Shown one piece after another: positions 1 to 7,568 of a stretch of DNA of 8,560 bases (within the stretch, counting starts at the first letter, position 1; each line of letters begins with the position of its first letter). Origin of the DNA: Fimenecus sp045631075 (GTDB taxonomy: Bacteria > Bacillota > Clostridia > Oscillospirales > Acutalibacteraceae); contig JAZQUC010000090.1 of NCBI GenBank assembly GCA_045631075.1, positions 1 through 8,560 of the forward strand. Direction: 5' to 3'. The translations under genes and the position numbers were made by a program. The notes under the pieces are model-generated. The model ran no database searches, was not told the origin of the DNA, and saw only the letters and a program-made list of their open reading frames with translations.

Positions 1-1194
1 AAAGAGAAATATATTCCCTGGCTTAAAATTGCTTGCGCAACAACACCGCTTACAACCATTGCAATTTTTGTTATTCCTACAGCTGCAAGCGAAACAGTAA
101 AACTCATCTGGTTTGCAATAGCTTATGTTTTATGGGATACTGCATACACTCTTTGTGATGTGCCGATTTTTGGTATTCTGACATCTATGAGTCAGAGCAT
201 TGACGAACGAAACACTATTCAGTCATACAAGAGTATTGCTACTTACGCAGGTGTTGGTATCACATCTACACTTGCAACTGTTCTTGTCAGCGAAAAGGTT
301 GGCATGAACTATGGTATGATAACACTTATTATCTGTGCCATTGCTTTTGCTTTGATGACACCTGCGTCATTTAAACTTAAAGAACGCTTCCACGCGGAAA
401 GTGAAGAAACATTCACTATCAGAAGTATGCTTTCATATCTTTTCAAAAATAAATATCTGCTTATATATTACATAGGAATTTTCTTCTATAATTCTTTGAG
501 CATTGGTAACGCATTTACTCTTTATGTTTCATATTACTTGTTCAATAGTGCGTTGTTCTCAATACTTGTTGGTGCAATCGGTACAGTGCCACAGCTTTTG
601 ATTGCATTGTGGTTGCCAAAAATTATTCGTAAGTATGACAAAATGAAGGTGAACAGAATCTGCTTACTTCTTTATGTTGTGCTCAGCGTTATTACATGGG
701 CAATAGGCTACGGTAATGTGGTTGCATATATAATTCTCTTTACAATCCGTTCAATTCCTTTGGCTGTACTTGGCCTTGAAATGTATATGTTTACACCTGA
801 CTGCGCTGAATATGGCCGCTTTAAAACGGGTACAGAAGCAAAGGGGATTACATTTGCTGTTCAGACATTTATGGCAAAACTTACAGGCTCAATTGCTGGT
901 GCATTAGGACTTTTCATACTTGGCCTTAAATCAGTCGGTTGGAAGGTAGTTGAGGTTGGCTCATTCCAGGAATTAGAGCAAAGCGGAGTAACACAAACTC
1001 CTCACGCACTTAATATGCTTTGGATTATATTTATGCTGATTCCTGCAATTGGTGGACTTTTAGCATATATTACATGGTTGTTCTATGATTTGAAGGACAA
1101 AGATGTTCAGATAATGATTGACTGTAATACAGGTAAAATCACAAGAGAAGAAGCATTGAGTAAGATGTCGAAGAAATATGATGTTGAAAAATAA
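1..1194 (+). CDS. GPH-family (MFS) sugar:cation symporter, 5'-truncated by window edge
   Basis: The reading frame is open from base 1 to the TAA at 1192-1194, so 397 residues of the C-terminal part are visible. GPH symporters are usually about 450-500 residues, so roughly 60-100 N-terminal residues lie outside the window. The GTG at 160 is internal and not a real start, because the coding sequence runs through it with typical transporter residues (WDTAYTLCDVP, about residues 46-56). About nine or ten hydrophobic segments follow, for example near residues 7-28, 78-98, 104-124, 152-181, 184-209, 220-249 and 336-364. The segment at residues 267-277 (D-C-A-E-Y-G-R-F-K-T-G) followed by an EAKG motif is the characteristic GPH (melibiose/glucuronide carrier) signature. 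The family imports glycosides, pentosides or hexuronides with H+ or Na+ across the cytoplasmic membrane; the substrate cannot be told from sequence. It is probably the upstream member of an operon with the next two genes. Sure of family, unsure of substrate. Confidence 0.88.
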   Translation, partial: KEKYIPWLKIACATTPLTTIAIFVIPTAASETVKLIWFAIAYVLWDTAYTLCDVPIFGILTSMSQSIDERNTIQSYKSIATYAGVGITSTLATVLVSEKVGMNYGMITLIICAIAFALMTPASFKLKERFHAESEETFTIRSMLSYLFKNKYLLIYYIGIFFYNSLSIGNAFTLYVSYYLFNSALFSILVGAIGTVPQLLIALWLPKIIRKYDKMKVNRICLLLYVVLSVITWAIGYGNVVAYIILFTIRSIPLAVLGLEMYMFTPDCAEYGRFKTGTEAKGITFAVQTFMAKLTGSIAGALGLFILGLKSVGWKVVEVGSFQELEQSGVTQTPHALNMLWIIFMLIPAIGGLLAYITWLFYDLKDKDVQIMIDCNTGKITREEALSKMSKKYDVEK

Positions 1195-1206
1195 TAGGCA
1201 TTACAT

Positions 1207-1214
1207 AAAAGGAG
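1207..1214 (+). promoter_or_regulatory. Ribosome binding site fixing the phosphoesterase start
   Basis: AAAAGGAG ends 8 nt before the ATG at 1223. This site, with the signal peptide that begins there, decides against the longer in-frame start at 1178. Confidence 0.8.
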
Positions 1215-1222
1215 TAATTATT

Positions 1223-2650
1223 ATGAAAAAAACAATGACAAAAATTATTTCAATAATTCTTGTGTTATGTATGGTGTTTCCTGTTATGGCAAGTGCTGTG
1301 TCAGGATATGAAGTAACACGAGTTAGCGTAACAATAAATGGTGACACAGCTACTGCAAGAGGATTTTGCTGGTACACAGAAGAAAAGGCAGGTTCTGATT
1401 TACAGGTTGCACCTGTGGGTGCTGACCTTACAAAAGCAGAGATTATAAAGGGTGTTAGATATCCGTCAATGGAAAAATATGTACATAAGGCAGAGGCAGA
1501 AAATCTTACACCTGATACAAAATATCAGTATCGTGTAGGTGATAGTGAAGCTGGTGTATGGAGTGAAATCGGTTATTTCACAACATCTTCAAAAACTGAT
1601 GATAAGGCTGATTTTATTGTTTTTGCTGATGTTCAGGCAAGCAGCGAAGAAAATTTCCAACAGGCTGCAAAGGTTTTACAGTCAGCAGTTAATACAATGC
1701 CTGATTATGATTTTGCAGTTGGTCTTGGTGACTTCGTAAATGACTGTACAAATGAGGAATGGGACAGCTATTTCAGAAACTTTGAATTTATGAATATGAA
1801 TACAACTCTTGTGCCTGTTGCAGGTAATCACGAGGGTAATCTTCAATGGTTCAAGTTCAATAATATGTTCAATATCGGTGAAGCAGAAGACAGCTCTGTA
1901 ATCACAGGTTGTTACTATTCATTTGATTGGGGTGACGCACATTTTGCTGTGCTCAACTCAAACGATATGTACCCAATGTCAGCATCACAGCTTAACTGGC
2001 TTAAAAATGATATGAATTCATCAGATGCGCAGTGGAAAATCGTGCTTATGCACCGTGCATTGTATTCAGCAGGTAAAAACATAAACAAGCCTGATACAAT
2101 CATTATGAGAAATCTTCTTTTGCCTGTAATGGACGAGCTTGGCATTGATGTTGTTTTTGCAGGTCACGACCATATGTATATGAGAACAGAGCCTGTCAAA
2201 GGTGAAAAGGTTCAGGAATATGAAACTGTAACAGAAGTATGGAATGGCGAGTCAACAACATTTGCACTTAATCCTGACGGAACAACTCATATTTTACCAT
2301 CAACAGCAGGTACAAAACGATATAGCGTAAATGAAGATGCAATTTCACCAATTCTCGAGAATTCAGCACTTGCAAGAGATACAAAAGACGGTGGTGTATT
2401 TGCTACTGTAAGCCTTGATAGTGAGCATTTTGTTTACAAGGCATATATGGTTGATGACGAAACAGGTGAAAAGACACTTATTGACTCTTACGGCATTAAA
2501 AAGACAGAAAAAACACCTGCAAATGACAATTATGTTGAATTGCCAACAGACAGAAATGAAGAAACAGCAGAACAACATATAAACACATTTGTGGTTCAGA
2601 TTCTTAAAATGATTATCAGTTATTTTAAACTTTTATTTAGCCTTATATAA
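1223..2650 (+). CDS. Secreted purple-acid-phosphatase-like metallophosphoesterase with N-terminal Fn3-like domain
   Basis: The ATG at 1223 is chosen over the in-frame ATG at 1178. It has an AAAAGGAG site 8 nt upstream and begins a signal peptide: MKK, then a hydrophobic core to about residue 22 and an A-S-A cleavage site near residue 25. The earlier start would overlap the transporter and bury the signal. The 475-residue protein has a beta-rich Fn3/PAP-N-like domain (about 28-123, with the typical L-T-P-D-T-x-Y-x-Y-R-V-G) and a calcineurin-like phosphoesterase domain (about 129-320). Metal-site motifs are D136-V-Q138, GD at 169-170, GNHE at 201-204, H277 and GHDH at 314-317. The first motif has Gln where many calcineurin-like enzymes have His. 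The last 25 or so residues are hydrophobic or amphipathic and may hold the protein at the membrane. Expected role is hydrolysis of phosphate mono- or diesters outside the cell, perhaps for phosphate scavenging; the substrate is unknown. It lies 28 nt after the symporter and 12 nt before the flavoprotein. Confidence 0.9.
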   Translation: MKKTMTKIISIILVLCMVFPVMASAVSGYEVTRVSVTINGDTATARGFCWYTEEKAGSDLQVAPVGADLTKAEIIKGVRYPSMEKYVHKAEAENLTPDTKYQYRVGDSEAGVWSEIGYFTTSSKTDDKADFIVFADVQASSEENFQQAAKVLQSAVNTMPDYDFAVGLGDFVNDCTNEEWDSYFRNFEFMNMNTTLVPVAGNHEGNLQWFKFNNMFNIGEAEDSSVITGCYYSFDWGDAHFAVLNSNDMYPMSASQLNWLKNDMNSSDAQWKIVLMHRALYSAGKNINKPDTIIMRNLLLPVMDELGIDVVFAGHDHMYMRTEPVKGEKVQEYETVTEVWNGESTTFALNPDGTTHILPSTAGTKRYSVNEDAISPILENSALARDTKDGGVFATVSLDSEHFVYKAYMVDDETGEKTLIDSYGIKKTEKTPANDNYVELPTDRNEETAEQHINTFVVQILKMIISYFKLLFSLI

Positions 2651-2662
2651 AGGAGAATTTAT

Positions 2663-3151
2663 ATGAACGGAATGACTCGTCGAGAGCAACAGGTTACTGA
2701 TATTAACGAAATCATTCAAATCCTTGAAAAATCAAAGGTTGTACATGTTGGAATGATTGACGGTGATGAGCCTTATGTTGTCCCAATGAATTATGGTTAC
2801 ACATTGGAGGACGGCAAACTCACACTTTATCTTCACGGAGCAAATCGCGGAAGAAAAATTGATGTTTTAAGGGCAAATCCTAAAGTGTTCTTTGAAATGT
2901 GTTGTGATATTACACCTTTTGAAGGTGAGGTTGCTTGTAAATACGGCATAACTTATGCTTCAATTATGGGCAGGGGAACAGCAACTATTGTTGAAGATGT
3001 TGAGGAGAAAAAGTCGGCACTTTCAAGATTGATGAAGACACAGACAGGCAAGGATTTTTCCTTTGAAGACAAGCTTACAACAGTTGTAAGCATAATCAGA
3101 ATTGATACCCTTGAATTCACAGCAAAAAAACGACCATTACCGAAGAAATAA
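2663..3151 (+). CDS. Nim-like pyridoxamine 5'-phosphate oxidase-fold flavoprotein
   Basis: This 162-residue protein matches the size and layout of the NimA/pyridoxamine-phosphate-oxidase-like family, small cytoplasmic FMN-binding split-barrel proteins. Visible family features are the R-R-x-Q-Q-V-T-D opening (about 6-13), the strand with P-Y-V-V-P-M-N-Y-G-Y (37-46), then L-Y-L-H-G-A at 55-60. H58 lies where Nim proteins carry their conserved active-site His. R-K-I-D (64-67) and N-P-K-V-F-F-E (72-78) follow. Some Nim proteins reduce 5-nitroimidazole drugs to amines; most chromosomal homologues in anaerobes have no proven substrate, so drug resistance should not be assumed. AGGAG at 2651-2655 is 7 nt upstream of the ATG. 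An in-frame ATG at residue 4 is a weaker alternative. It sits 12 nt after the phosphoesterase stop and is the last gene before the terminator, so it is likely co-transcribed with the phosphoesterase and symporter. Confidence 0.87.
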   Translation: MNGMTRREQQVTDINEIIQILEKSKVVHVGMIDGDEPYVVPMNYGYTLEDGKLTLYLHGANRGRKIDVLRANPKVFFEMCCDITPFEGEVACKYGITYASIMGRGTATIVEDVEEKKSALSRLMKTQTGKDFSFEDKLTTVVSIIRIDTLEFTAKKRPLPKK

Positions 3152-3161
3152 GTAAAAATCA

Positions 3162-3210
3162 ACTCCACCTATTCAAATGAACGGGTGGAGTAATTTTTTT
3201 GTTTATTTTT
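3162..3210. terminator. Bidirectional rho-independent terminator between convergent operons
   Basis: ACTCCACC (3162-3169) pairs with GGTGGAGT (3184-3191), and an inner TTC/GAA pairing can extend the stem. On the + strand it is followed by TAATTTTTTTG and a second T-run to 3210. On the - strand the stem is followed by TGATTTTTACTT. It lies in the 51-bp gap between the + strand flavoprotein stop (3151) and the - strand hydrolase stop (3203), so it can end both transcripts. Confidence 0.88.
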
Positions 3211-4789
3211 CAATGAATTTTCCGTAATGCTTTGGTTCCATAAGTTTTGGTGCAAATTCAAGAGCCTTGTTGAAAACTTTAAGTACAGCTTTATTTGGAA
3301 TCATCTGTTCAAAGAATCCTGTAAGATTGTTAAGAATTTCAGCACCTGATGGTGAGCTTGACGGAATCATTACAACCTTGTCCTTTGGATGGAATTCGAA
3401 AATAAGATTTCGTTTTGCAACGGTCTGAATTGGTCTTATTGTAACGAGTAAGCTTTCGTTATCAAGCCATATTGCATTTGCACAAACTGTAAAATCGATA
3501 TTGCCAAGAGTGATTTTTGAGTAGCGATATCTTCCGTCAAGGCCAATAACGATTGTGTTTGTTTCAAGCCCTTCTGACCACTGCATTGTACATTCTTTAT
3601 CATTAAAATCAAATTTAACCATATCAATGTTGCCGGGCTTGTCTGTAAGCATATAAGTAACAGCCATAGGAAGAACGCTCAATTGGAAGCCTACAAGGTT
3701 AAGAAGAAGCTTCTTTCTGAATTTGATATATCTGTTTTTGATTATGTCTTCTGTTGCTGGTCGGTCACTTGAAACAAGATGCTCAACAATAGTGTTTTCA
3801 ATAACTTCATCTTCTTCGTCAACTTCTTCAAATGCTCTTGGGAAATAGTTGAAAAGGAAATCAAGACAACCTGTTTCATCAGTAACAGCAGATGTAAGAA
3901 CAACAGTTGCGTCATATTCAGGAATACCGATACCAAACTGTGAAAACATACCGTCAGCACGGAAAGAAGATTCGTCAATACTGTTTTTCCAGAAACAATA
4001 TCCGTATCCACAGGATGCATCTGTACCAGGTCTGTTATATTCATTGCTAATCTGCTTTTTAGTAGCTTCAACAGTCCATTCTTCAGGGATAACCTGAACA
4101 CCGTTGTACATACCTTTCTGCTGATAACAGAGAGCAAGTTTAGCAATATCTTCAGTCTTGATGTAAAGTCCCCATCCACCTGCTTCTATGCCGTTACGGT
4201 CAGTTTCCCAGAATGGGAAATCGATTCCTAAAGGCTTGAAAAGACGAGGCTCAAGATATTCTCTCATACTCATTCCTGTAACACGGTTGATAATCGCAGA
4301 AAGCATAAATATGTTTTCGTTAATATAAAGGAATTTTTCACCTGGTTCAAATTTCCAAGGTGAGTTTATGTAATCATCAATCCAGTCAACCTTGCTTTTG
4401 TCAGAAAGAAAACTTGGTTGTTTACCTGATGACATTTTCAAAAGGTTTTGTATTGTAAGTTTTTCAAAGCGTTCATCATCTTTTTTTGGTGGATAATCAG
4501 GGAAAATATCAACAAGCTTTGTATCAAGTGAAATAAGACCTTCGCTGATAGCAAACCCGATAGCAGTTGATGTAAATGACTTGCTTACTGAATAAACTGC
4601 CTGTGGTGTATCTTTATTGTATGGCTCGTTATACCATTCAACAGCAACTTTGCCGTGACGGATAACCATAAGGCTGTGAAGCTCATAGCCCTGTTTTACT
4701 GCATCTTCTAAAAAGTCTTTAACGACTTTTGCAGAAACACCTACATCCCTTGGTGACTCTGCTCGTGGAATGTCATAAATGTTTGACAT
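3203..4789 (-). CDS. Cytoplasmic serine hydrolase of the class C beta-lactamase/esterase fold
   Basis: The protein has 528 residues. The N-terminal 315 or so residues form a beta-lactamase-type catalytic domain. It carries S67-V-S-K70 (SxxK nucleophile and base), followed by the helix T-A-I-G-F-A and E-G-L-I-S-L-D-T-K-L. Y155-I-N157 is the YxN motif of class C enzymes. A late loop with R-A-D-G-M-F-S-Q-F-G (about 277-286) occupies the place of the KTG/HxG element. No signal peptide is present, so it probably acts in the cytoplasm; a hydrophobic stretch at about 361-381 is the only possible membrane contact. A roughly 180-residue C-terminal extension of mainly beta character (about 390-475) is of unknown role. 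Relatives hydrolyse esters, amides or D-amino-acid peptides, and the substrate here is unknown. The start has an AGGGGG site 7 nt upstream. It follows the GtrA-like gene by 12 nt and is the last gene of the - strand operon. Confidence 0.87.
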   Translation of the reverse strand: MSNIYDIPRAESPRDVGVSAKVVKDFLEDAVKQGYELHSLMVIRHGKVAVEWYNEPYNKDTPQAVYSVSKSFTSTAIGFAISEGLISLDTKLVDIFPDYPPKKDDERFEKLTIQNLLKMSSGKQPSFLSDKSKVDWIDDYINSPWKFEPGEKFLYINENIFMLSAIINRVTGMSMREYLEPRLFKPLGIDFPFWETDRNGIEAGGWGLYIKTEDIAKLALCYQQKGMYNGVQVIPEEWTVEATKKQISNEYNRPGTDASCGYGYCFWKNSIDESSFRADGMFSQFGIGIPEYDATVVLTSAVTDETGCLDFLFNYFPRAFEEVDEEDEVIENTIVEHLVSSDRPATEDIIKNRYIKFRKKLLLNLVGFQLSVLPMAVTYMLTDKPGNIDMVKFDFNDKECTMQWSEGLETNTIVIGLDGRYRYSKITLGNIDFTVCANAIWLDNESLLVTIRPIQTVAKRNLIFEFHPKDKVVMIPSSSPSGAEILNNLTGFFEQMIPNKAVLKVFNKALEFAPKLMEPKHYGKFIEK

Positions 4790-4801
4790 TTTAAGTCCCC
4801 C

Positions 4802-5230
4802 TTATTCTTTCCCCTTTTTAAAAACAAAAACCTTGCTTATCACATAATTTCCCACTGTGACTAACACCATAGCAACAATTTTTGCAAAATTATAATTTAT
4901 ATGCAATACAGATGAAAGCAAAAACATTGTTCCCATATCGAGCAACAGTGTTGCTAACCTTGATGACATAAAAGCAACAAATTCCATAAATATTTTTGGA
5001 TTTTTACTTTCAAACACAAAAAGTCTGTTTGCAACATAAGAAAAAACAACAGCACCAACCCATGAAATTACATTTGCAACTTGAAGCTCGAATGGGTCAT
5101 TACCATCAAGAAAAGTCAATGTACTGCCATAAAAGATTGTCATACTTGCAACAGTTGTCAATCCACCAACAATAATGTAATTTATGAGTTCCTTATATTT
5201 TTTATAAAGTTCAATTATCTTGTTCATCAT
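4802..5230 (-). CDS. GtrA-family polytopic membrane protein (putative lipid-linked sugar flippase)
   Basis: At 142 residues with four hydrophobic segments (about 17-37, 52-70, 83-107, 115-134), this has the size and topology of GtrA/DPMS-like proteins. Both family hallmarks are visible: the N-R-L-F-V-F motif after the second segment (68-73) and the N-Y-x-x-S-K-V-F-V-F-K motif near the C-terminus (128-138). In known systems GtrA partners a GtrB-type glycosyltransferase and is thought to flip a polyprenyl-phosphate-linked sugar to the outer face of the membrane. Its first 20 nt overlap the 3' end of the GT2 gene and no strong Shine-Dalgarno precedes it, which points to translational coupling. 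Two adjacent ATGs (5230 and 5227) are possible starts. The overlap with a GtrB-like gene supports the assignment strongly; the sugar is unknown. Confidence 0.9.
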   Translation of the reverse strand: MMNKIIELYKKYKELINYIIVGGLTTVASMTIFYGSTLTFLDGNDPFELQVANVISWVGAVVFSYVANRLFVFESKNPKIFMEFVAFMSSRLATLLLDMGTMFLLSSVLHINYNFAKIVAMVLVTVGNYVISKVFVFKKGKE

Positions 5231-6179
5231 AGGATATCTTCTTTGCCTTTAATACTTCTTTTTCAATATATACAGGTCTGTTTTTTCCCTGAATATATGT
5301 CCTTGCAATATATTCTCCCACAACGCCTAAAAGCAAAAGCTGTAATCCGCCAAGGAAGAGAATAAGAACAACTATTGTTGCGTAACCGGGTACATCAACA
5401 CCGAGAATAAGTCGTTTAAGAATAACAAAAAGCATATAAAGGATTGATGCCAAGAAAATAACAAATCCACTTACAGTTGCAACCTTTAACGGTAAGGTTG
5501 TAAATGCGATAATTCCGTCAAGGGCATACTTGAAAAACTTGAAAAATGACCATTTTGATTCACCCGAATGGCGGTCCTCTGCTGTGTATGGCATATAATA
5601 TGTGTTAAAGCCAATCCAAGAGAAAATACCCTTTGAAAAACGATAATATTCAGGTAAAGAAAGAATTGCTTCTGCAACTCGTTTTCTGAAAGTTCTGAAA
5701 TCACTTGCACCCTGGAAAAATTCTGTTTCACTTGTTATATTAATGCACTTATAAAAGCATTTTTTCATAAAGGATATAAATTTGCCTTCATTTCGTTTGT
5801 CCTGATAAGCAGCAACCATATCACAATCTTCGTTTTCAAGAAGATGCTTCACCATATCAACAACTATTTCAGGGCGTTGCTGTAAATCGGCATCAATAAT
5901 TGTGACAAAATCACCTGTTGCGTGACGAAGACCTGCAAGCATAGCAGCTTCTTTGCCGAAATTTCTTGAAAATTCCACAACAGATACAACAGACGGATAT
6001 GATGAATAAAGTTCCTTAAGCTTTTGCGATGTAAGGTCCTGACTACCATCATTTACAAAAATCATTTCAAGAGATTTTACTGATTTTGGTAATTCCTTGA
6101 ATGCGTTTGCAGTTGCTTCAAAGAAAGGGAATATATTATCCTGCTCGTTATAGCAGGGGATGATTAAAGAAAGCTTCAT
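5211..6179 (-). CDS. GT2 family membrane glycosyltransferase (GtrB/DPM1-like, polyprenyl-phosphate sugar synthase)
   Basis: This 322-residue protein has a cytoplasmic GT-A catalytic domain and two C-terminal membrane segments (about 231-255 and 266-290), the layout of bacterial GtrB, ArnC and YkcC-like enzymes. Motifs seen are L-S-L-I-I-P-C-Y-N-E-Q-D-N (3-15), F-V-N-D-G-S-Q-D (41-48), the metal-binding D96-A-D98-L-Q (96-100), G-A-S-D-F-R (157-162), and the late R-H-S-G-E-S-K-W (203-210). The family transfers a sugar from a nucleotide donor to undecaprenyl phosphate on the inner face of the membrane. The ATG at 6179 is preceded by AAAGGA, which overlaps the final codons of the carboxypeptidase gene 6 nt away, so translation of the two is probably linked. 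The downstream GtrA gene overlaps it. Sugar and final acceptor are not predictable. Confidence 0.93.
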   Translation of the reverse strand: MKLSLIIPCYNEQDNIFPFFEATANAFKELPKSVKSLEMIFVNDGSQDLTSQKLKELYSSYPSVVSVVEFSRNFGKEAAMLAGLRHATGDFVTIIDADLQQRPEIVVDMVKHLLENEDCDMVAAYQDKRNEGKFISFMKKCFYKCINITSETEFFQGASDFRTFRKRVAEAILSLPEYYRFSKGIFSWIGFNTYYMPYTAEDRHSGESKWSFFKFFKYALDGIIAFTTLPLKVATVSGFVIFLASILYMLFVILKRLILGVDVPGYATIVVLILFLGGLQLLLLGVVGEYIARTYIQGKNRPVYIEKEVLKAKKISYDEQDN

Positions 6180-6185
6180 ATTATA

Positions 6186-7526
6186 TTATCCTTTTATCAT
6201 TCTGATTTTTTTGCGTTTTGCCTTGATTCTGTTTTTGCGGATTATAAGAAGAATGTAAATTATAACAAGAATTGCAAGTAACGCGAATAAGATTTTAAAA
6301 ATAGTTGTTGACAACAATTTCTTGATAACACCGAATATAAGTAGGAAAATGTTAAGGTCAATGTCTTCACCAGAAACAAGGTCAACTGTTGCTACTACAA
6401 CATCACCATAAAGAACTTCAGCTTTGCCGAGTACCTGACCTTTTTTTATTGGCGCGTTTACAGATTCAGGTGTTTCGCTTTCAATAGGACGAACTGTAAG
6501 ACTGCCTGATTCTGTACCGATAGGGACAAGTGCTGATAATTCTTCAGCAGGAAGAAGTCTTACATGGTCAACCTTGCTGTTGTAATTAACATCAACAACG
6601 GTTATCACGTCGGTTGTATTTGTAATTTTTGTAAGCTCGATATTGTCGAATGCCCAGTTATAAATTTTCTTGCTTTCAGTAAAAGCAACATTTTCTTCAA
6701 CACCGTCATCATCAATGTCATATTGTGGTGCTTTCATAACTATAAGCATATAGTTGTATCCGTCTTGTGATGCTGTTGTAATAACGCAACGACCTGCTTT
6801 GTCAGTTGTACCCGTCTTAACACCTGTTACAGCTGAATGATAATAGTCACGGATACCTGCGTTCATAATTTTATTAGTGTTGTGAAGATATCTTGTATAT
6901 GGATATTCTTCGGTTGGTGCAACATCATATCGAAGGGTACTTGTAATTTCCTTGAAGGTATTGTTTTTCAAAGCATATTTTGTGATTTTATAAAGGTCTC
7001 TTGCGGTTGTATAGCCGTTAGGGTCACTGTCAAGACCGTGAGCATTCACAAACTTTGTGTTCTTACAACCTAATTTTGCAACAAAGTCGTTCATCATGAC
7101 AACAAAATTGTCGATACTTCCACCACCAACATAGTCGGCAAGAATGTTTGCGGCATCAGCGGCAGATGGTAACATAAGACAATAAAGCAAATCGTGAATT
7201 GTAAGTGTTTCACCTGCGAGAATACCTGCTGTTGCTGCATTCATCTGGTACAGTCCGTTAAGACATTCTCTTTTACAAGTAACTGGCACTGACAAATCAG
7301 GACAATTTTCAAGTACAAGCATACAAGTAACAATTTTTGTAAGAGATGCAGGAGCAGTACGCTTGTCCGCATTTTTATCAAGTATAACTGTTTCACTATC
7401 AGTATTGACAAGCAACACAATTTCAGCCTCAGTCTCTAACAACGAGTTAAATGAAGCACTTGCACCGATTGAAAATGAACATATTATAATAACAGTAACA
7501 AGAAGTACCGATAAAAATTTCTTCAT
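6186..7526 (-). CDS. dacF: D-alanyl-D-alanine carboxypeptidase, DacF/PBP5-like (peptidase S11), with altered SxN motif
   Basis: The start at 7526 is used because AGGTGA lies 4 nt upstream and a clear signal peptide begins there (M-K-K-F, hydrophobic to about 20, A-S-A near 24). The in-frame ATG at 7580 lies upstream of the predicted transcription start and has no signal-like N-terminus. The mature enzyme would remove the terminal D-Ala from peptidoglycan stem pentapeptides outside the membrane. Motifs are S61-L-T-K64 (nucleophile and base), S121-A-A123 where SxN is expected, and K237-T-G239. A beta-rich PBP5 C-terminal domain follows (about 297-388), then a hydrophobic anchor (about 408-429) and a very basic tail. 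Length (446) is slightly above the usual 380-420. Seven cysteines lie in the mature part, four of them at 68, 75, 84 and 88, which is unusual for an exported protein. It is the promoter-proximal gene of the four-gene - strand operon. The family is certain; the symbol is by similarity to sporulation DacF. Confidence 0.9.
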   Translation of the reverse strand: MKKFLSVLLVTVIIICSFSIGASASFNSLLETEAEIVLLVNTDSETVILDKNADKRTAPASLTKIVTCMLVLENCPDLSVPVTCKRECLNGLYQMNAATAGILAGETLTIHDLLYCLMLPSAADAANILADYVGGGSIDNFVVMMNDFVAKLGCKNTKFVNAHGLDSDPNGYTTARDLYKITKYALKNNTFKEITSTLRYDVAPTEEYPYTRYLHNTNKIMNAGIRDYYHSAVTGVKTGTTDKAGRCVITTASQDGYNYMLIVMKAPQYDIDDDGVEENVAFTESKKIYNWAFDNIELTKITNTTDVITVVDVNYNSKVDHVRLLPAEELSALVPIGTESGSLTVRPIESETPESVNAPIKKGQVLGKAEVLYGDVVVATVDLVSGEDIDLNIFLLIFGVIKKLLSTTIFKILFALLAILVIIYILLIIRKNRIKAKRKKIRMIKG

Positions 7527-7530
7527 AAAA

Positions 7531-7536
7531 TCACCT
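7531..7536 (-). promoter_or_regulatory. Ribosome binding site fixing the carboxypeptidase start
   Basis: AGGTGA read on the - strand, 4 nt from the ATG at 7526. It supports this start over the one at 7580. Confidence 0.75.
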
Positions 7537-7538
7537 AC

Positions 7539-7566
7539 TTGAAAAATACAGATAATCGTATATAAT
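7539..7566 (+). promoter_or_regulatory. Sigma-A-type promoter for the rightward metallophosphoesterase
   Basis: TTGAAA (7539-7544), a 16-bp spacer and a perfect TATAAT (7561-7566). Transcription would start near 7573, giving a leader of about 60 nt before the ATG at 7635. I see no riboswitch-like structure in that AT-rich leader. Its -10 box is 2 bp from the -10 box of the opposite promoter. Confidence 0.75.
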
Positions 7567-7568
7567 AA

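Noticed and set aside
1178..1222. Upstream in-frame start for the exported phosphoesterase
   Set aside because: It overlaps the symporter gene, lacks a Shine-Dalgarno and would place 15 polar residues before a good signal peptide.
2663..3151. Proven nitroimidazole resistance gene
   Set aside because: Only family-level features are visible. Most chromosomal Nim-like proteins have no demonstrated drug activity.
3849..4097. 82-codon + strand open frame opposite the serine hydrolase
   Set aside because: It lies antisense to a conserved catalytic domain and has no family signature, so it is best read as a shadow frame.
3742..4179. 145-codon open frame on the - strand inside the serine hydrolase gene
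   Set aside because: It is a shifted frame of a well-supported gene, with low-complexity Leu/Ser-rich translation and no recognisable motif or ribosome binding site.
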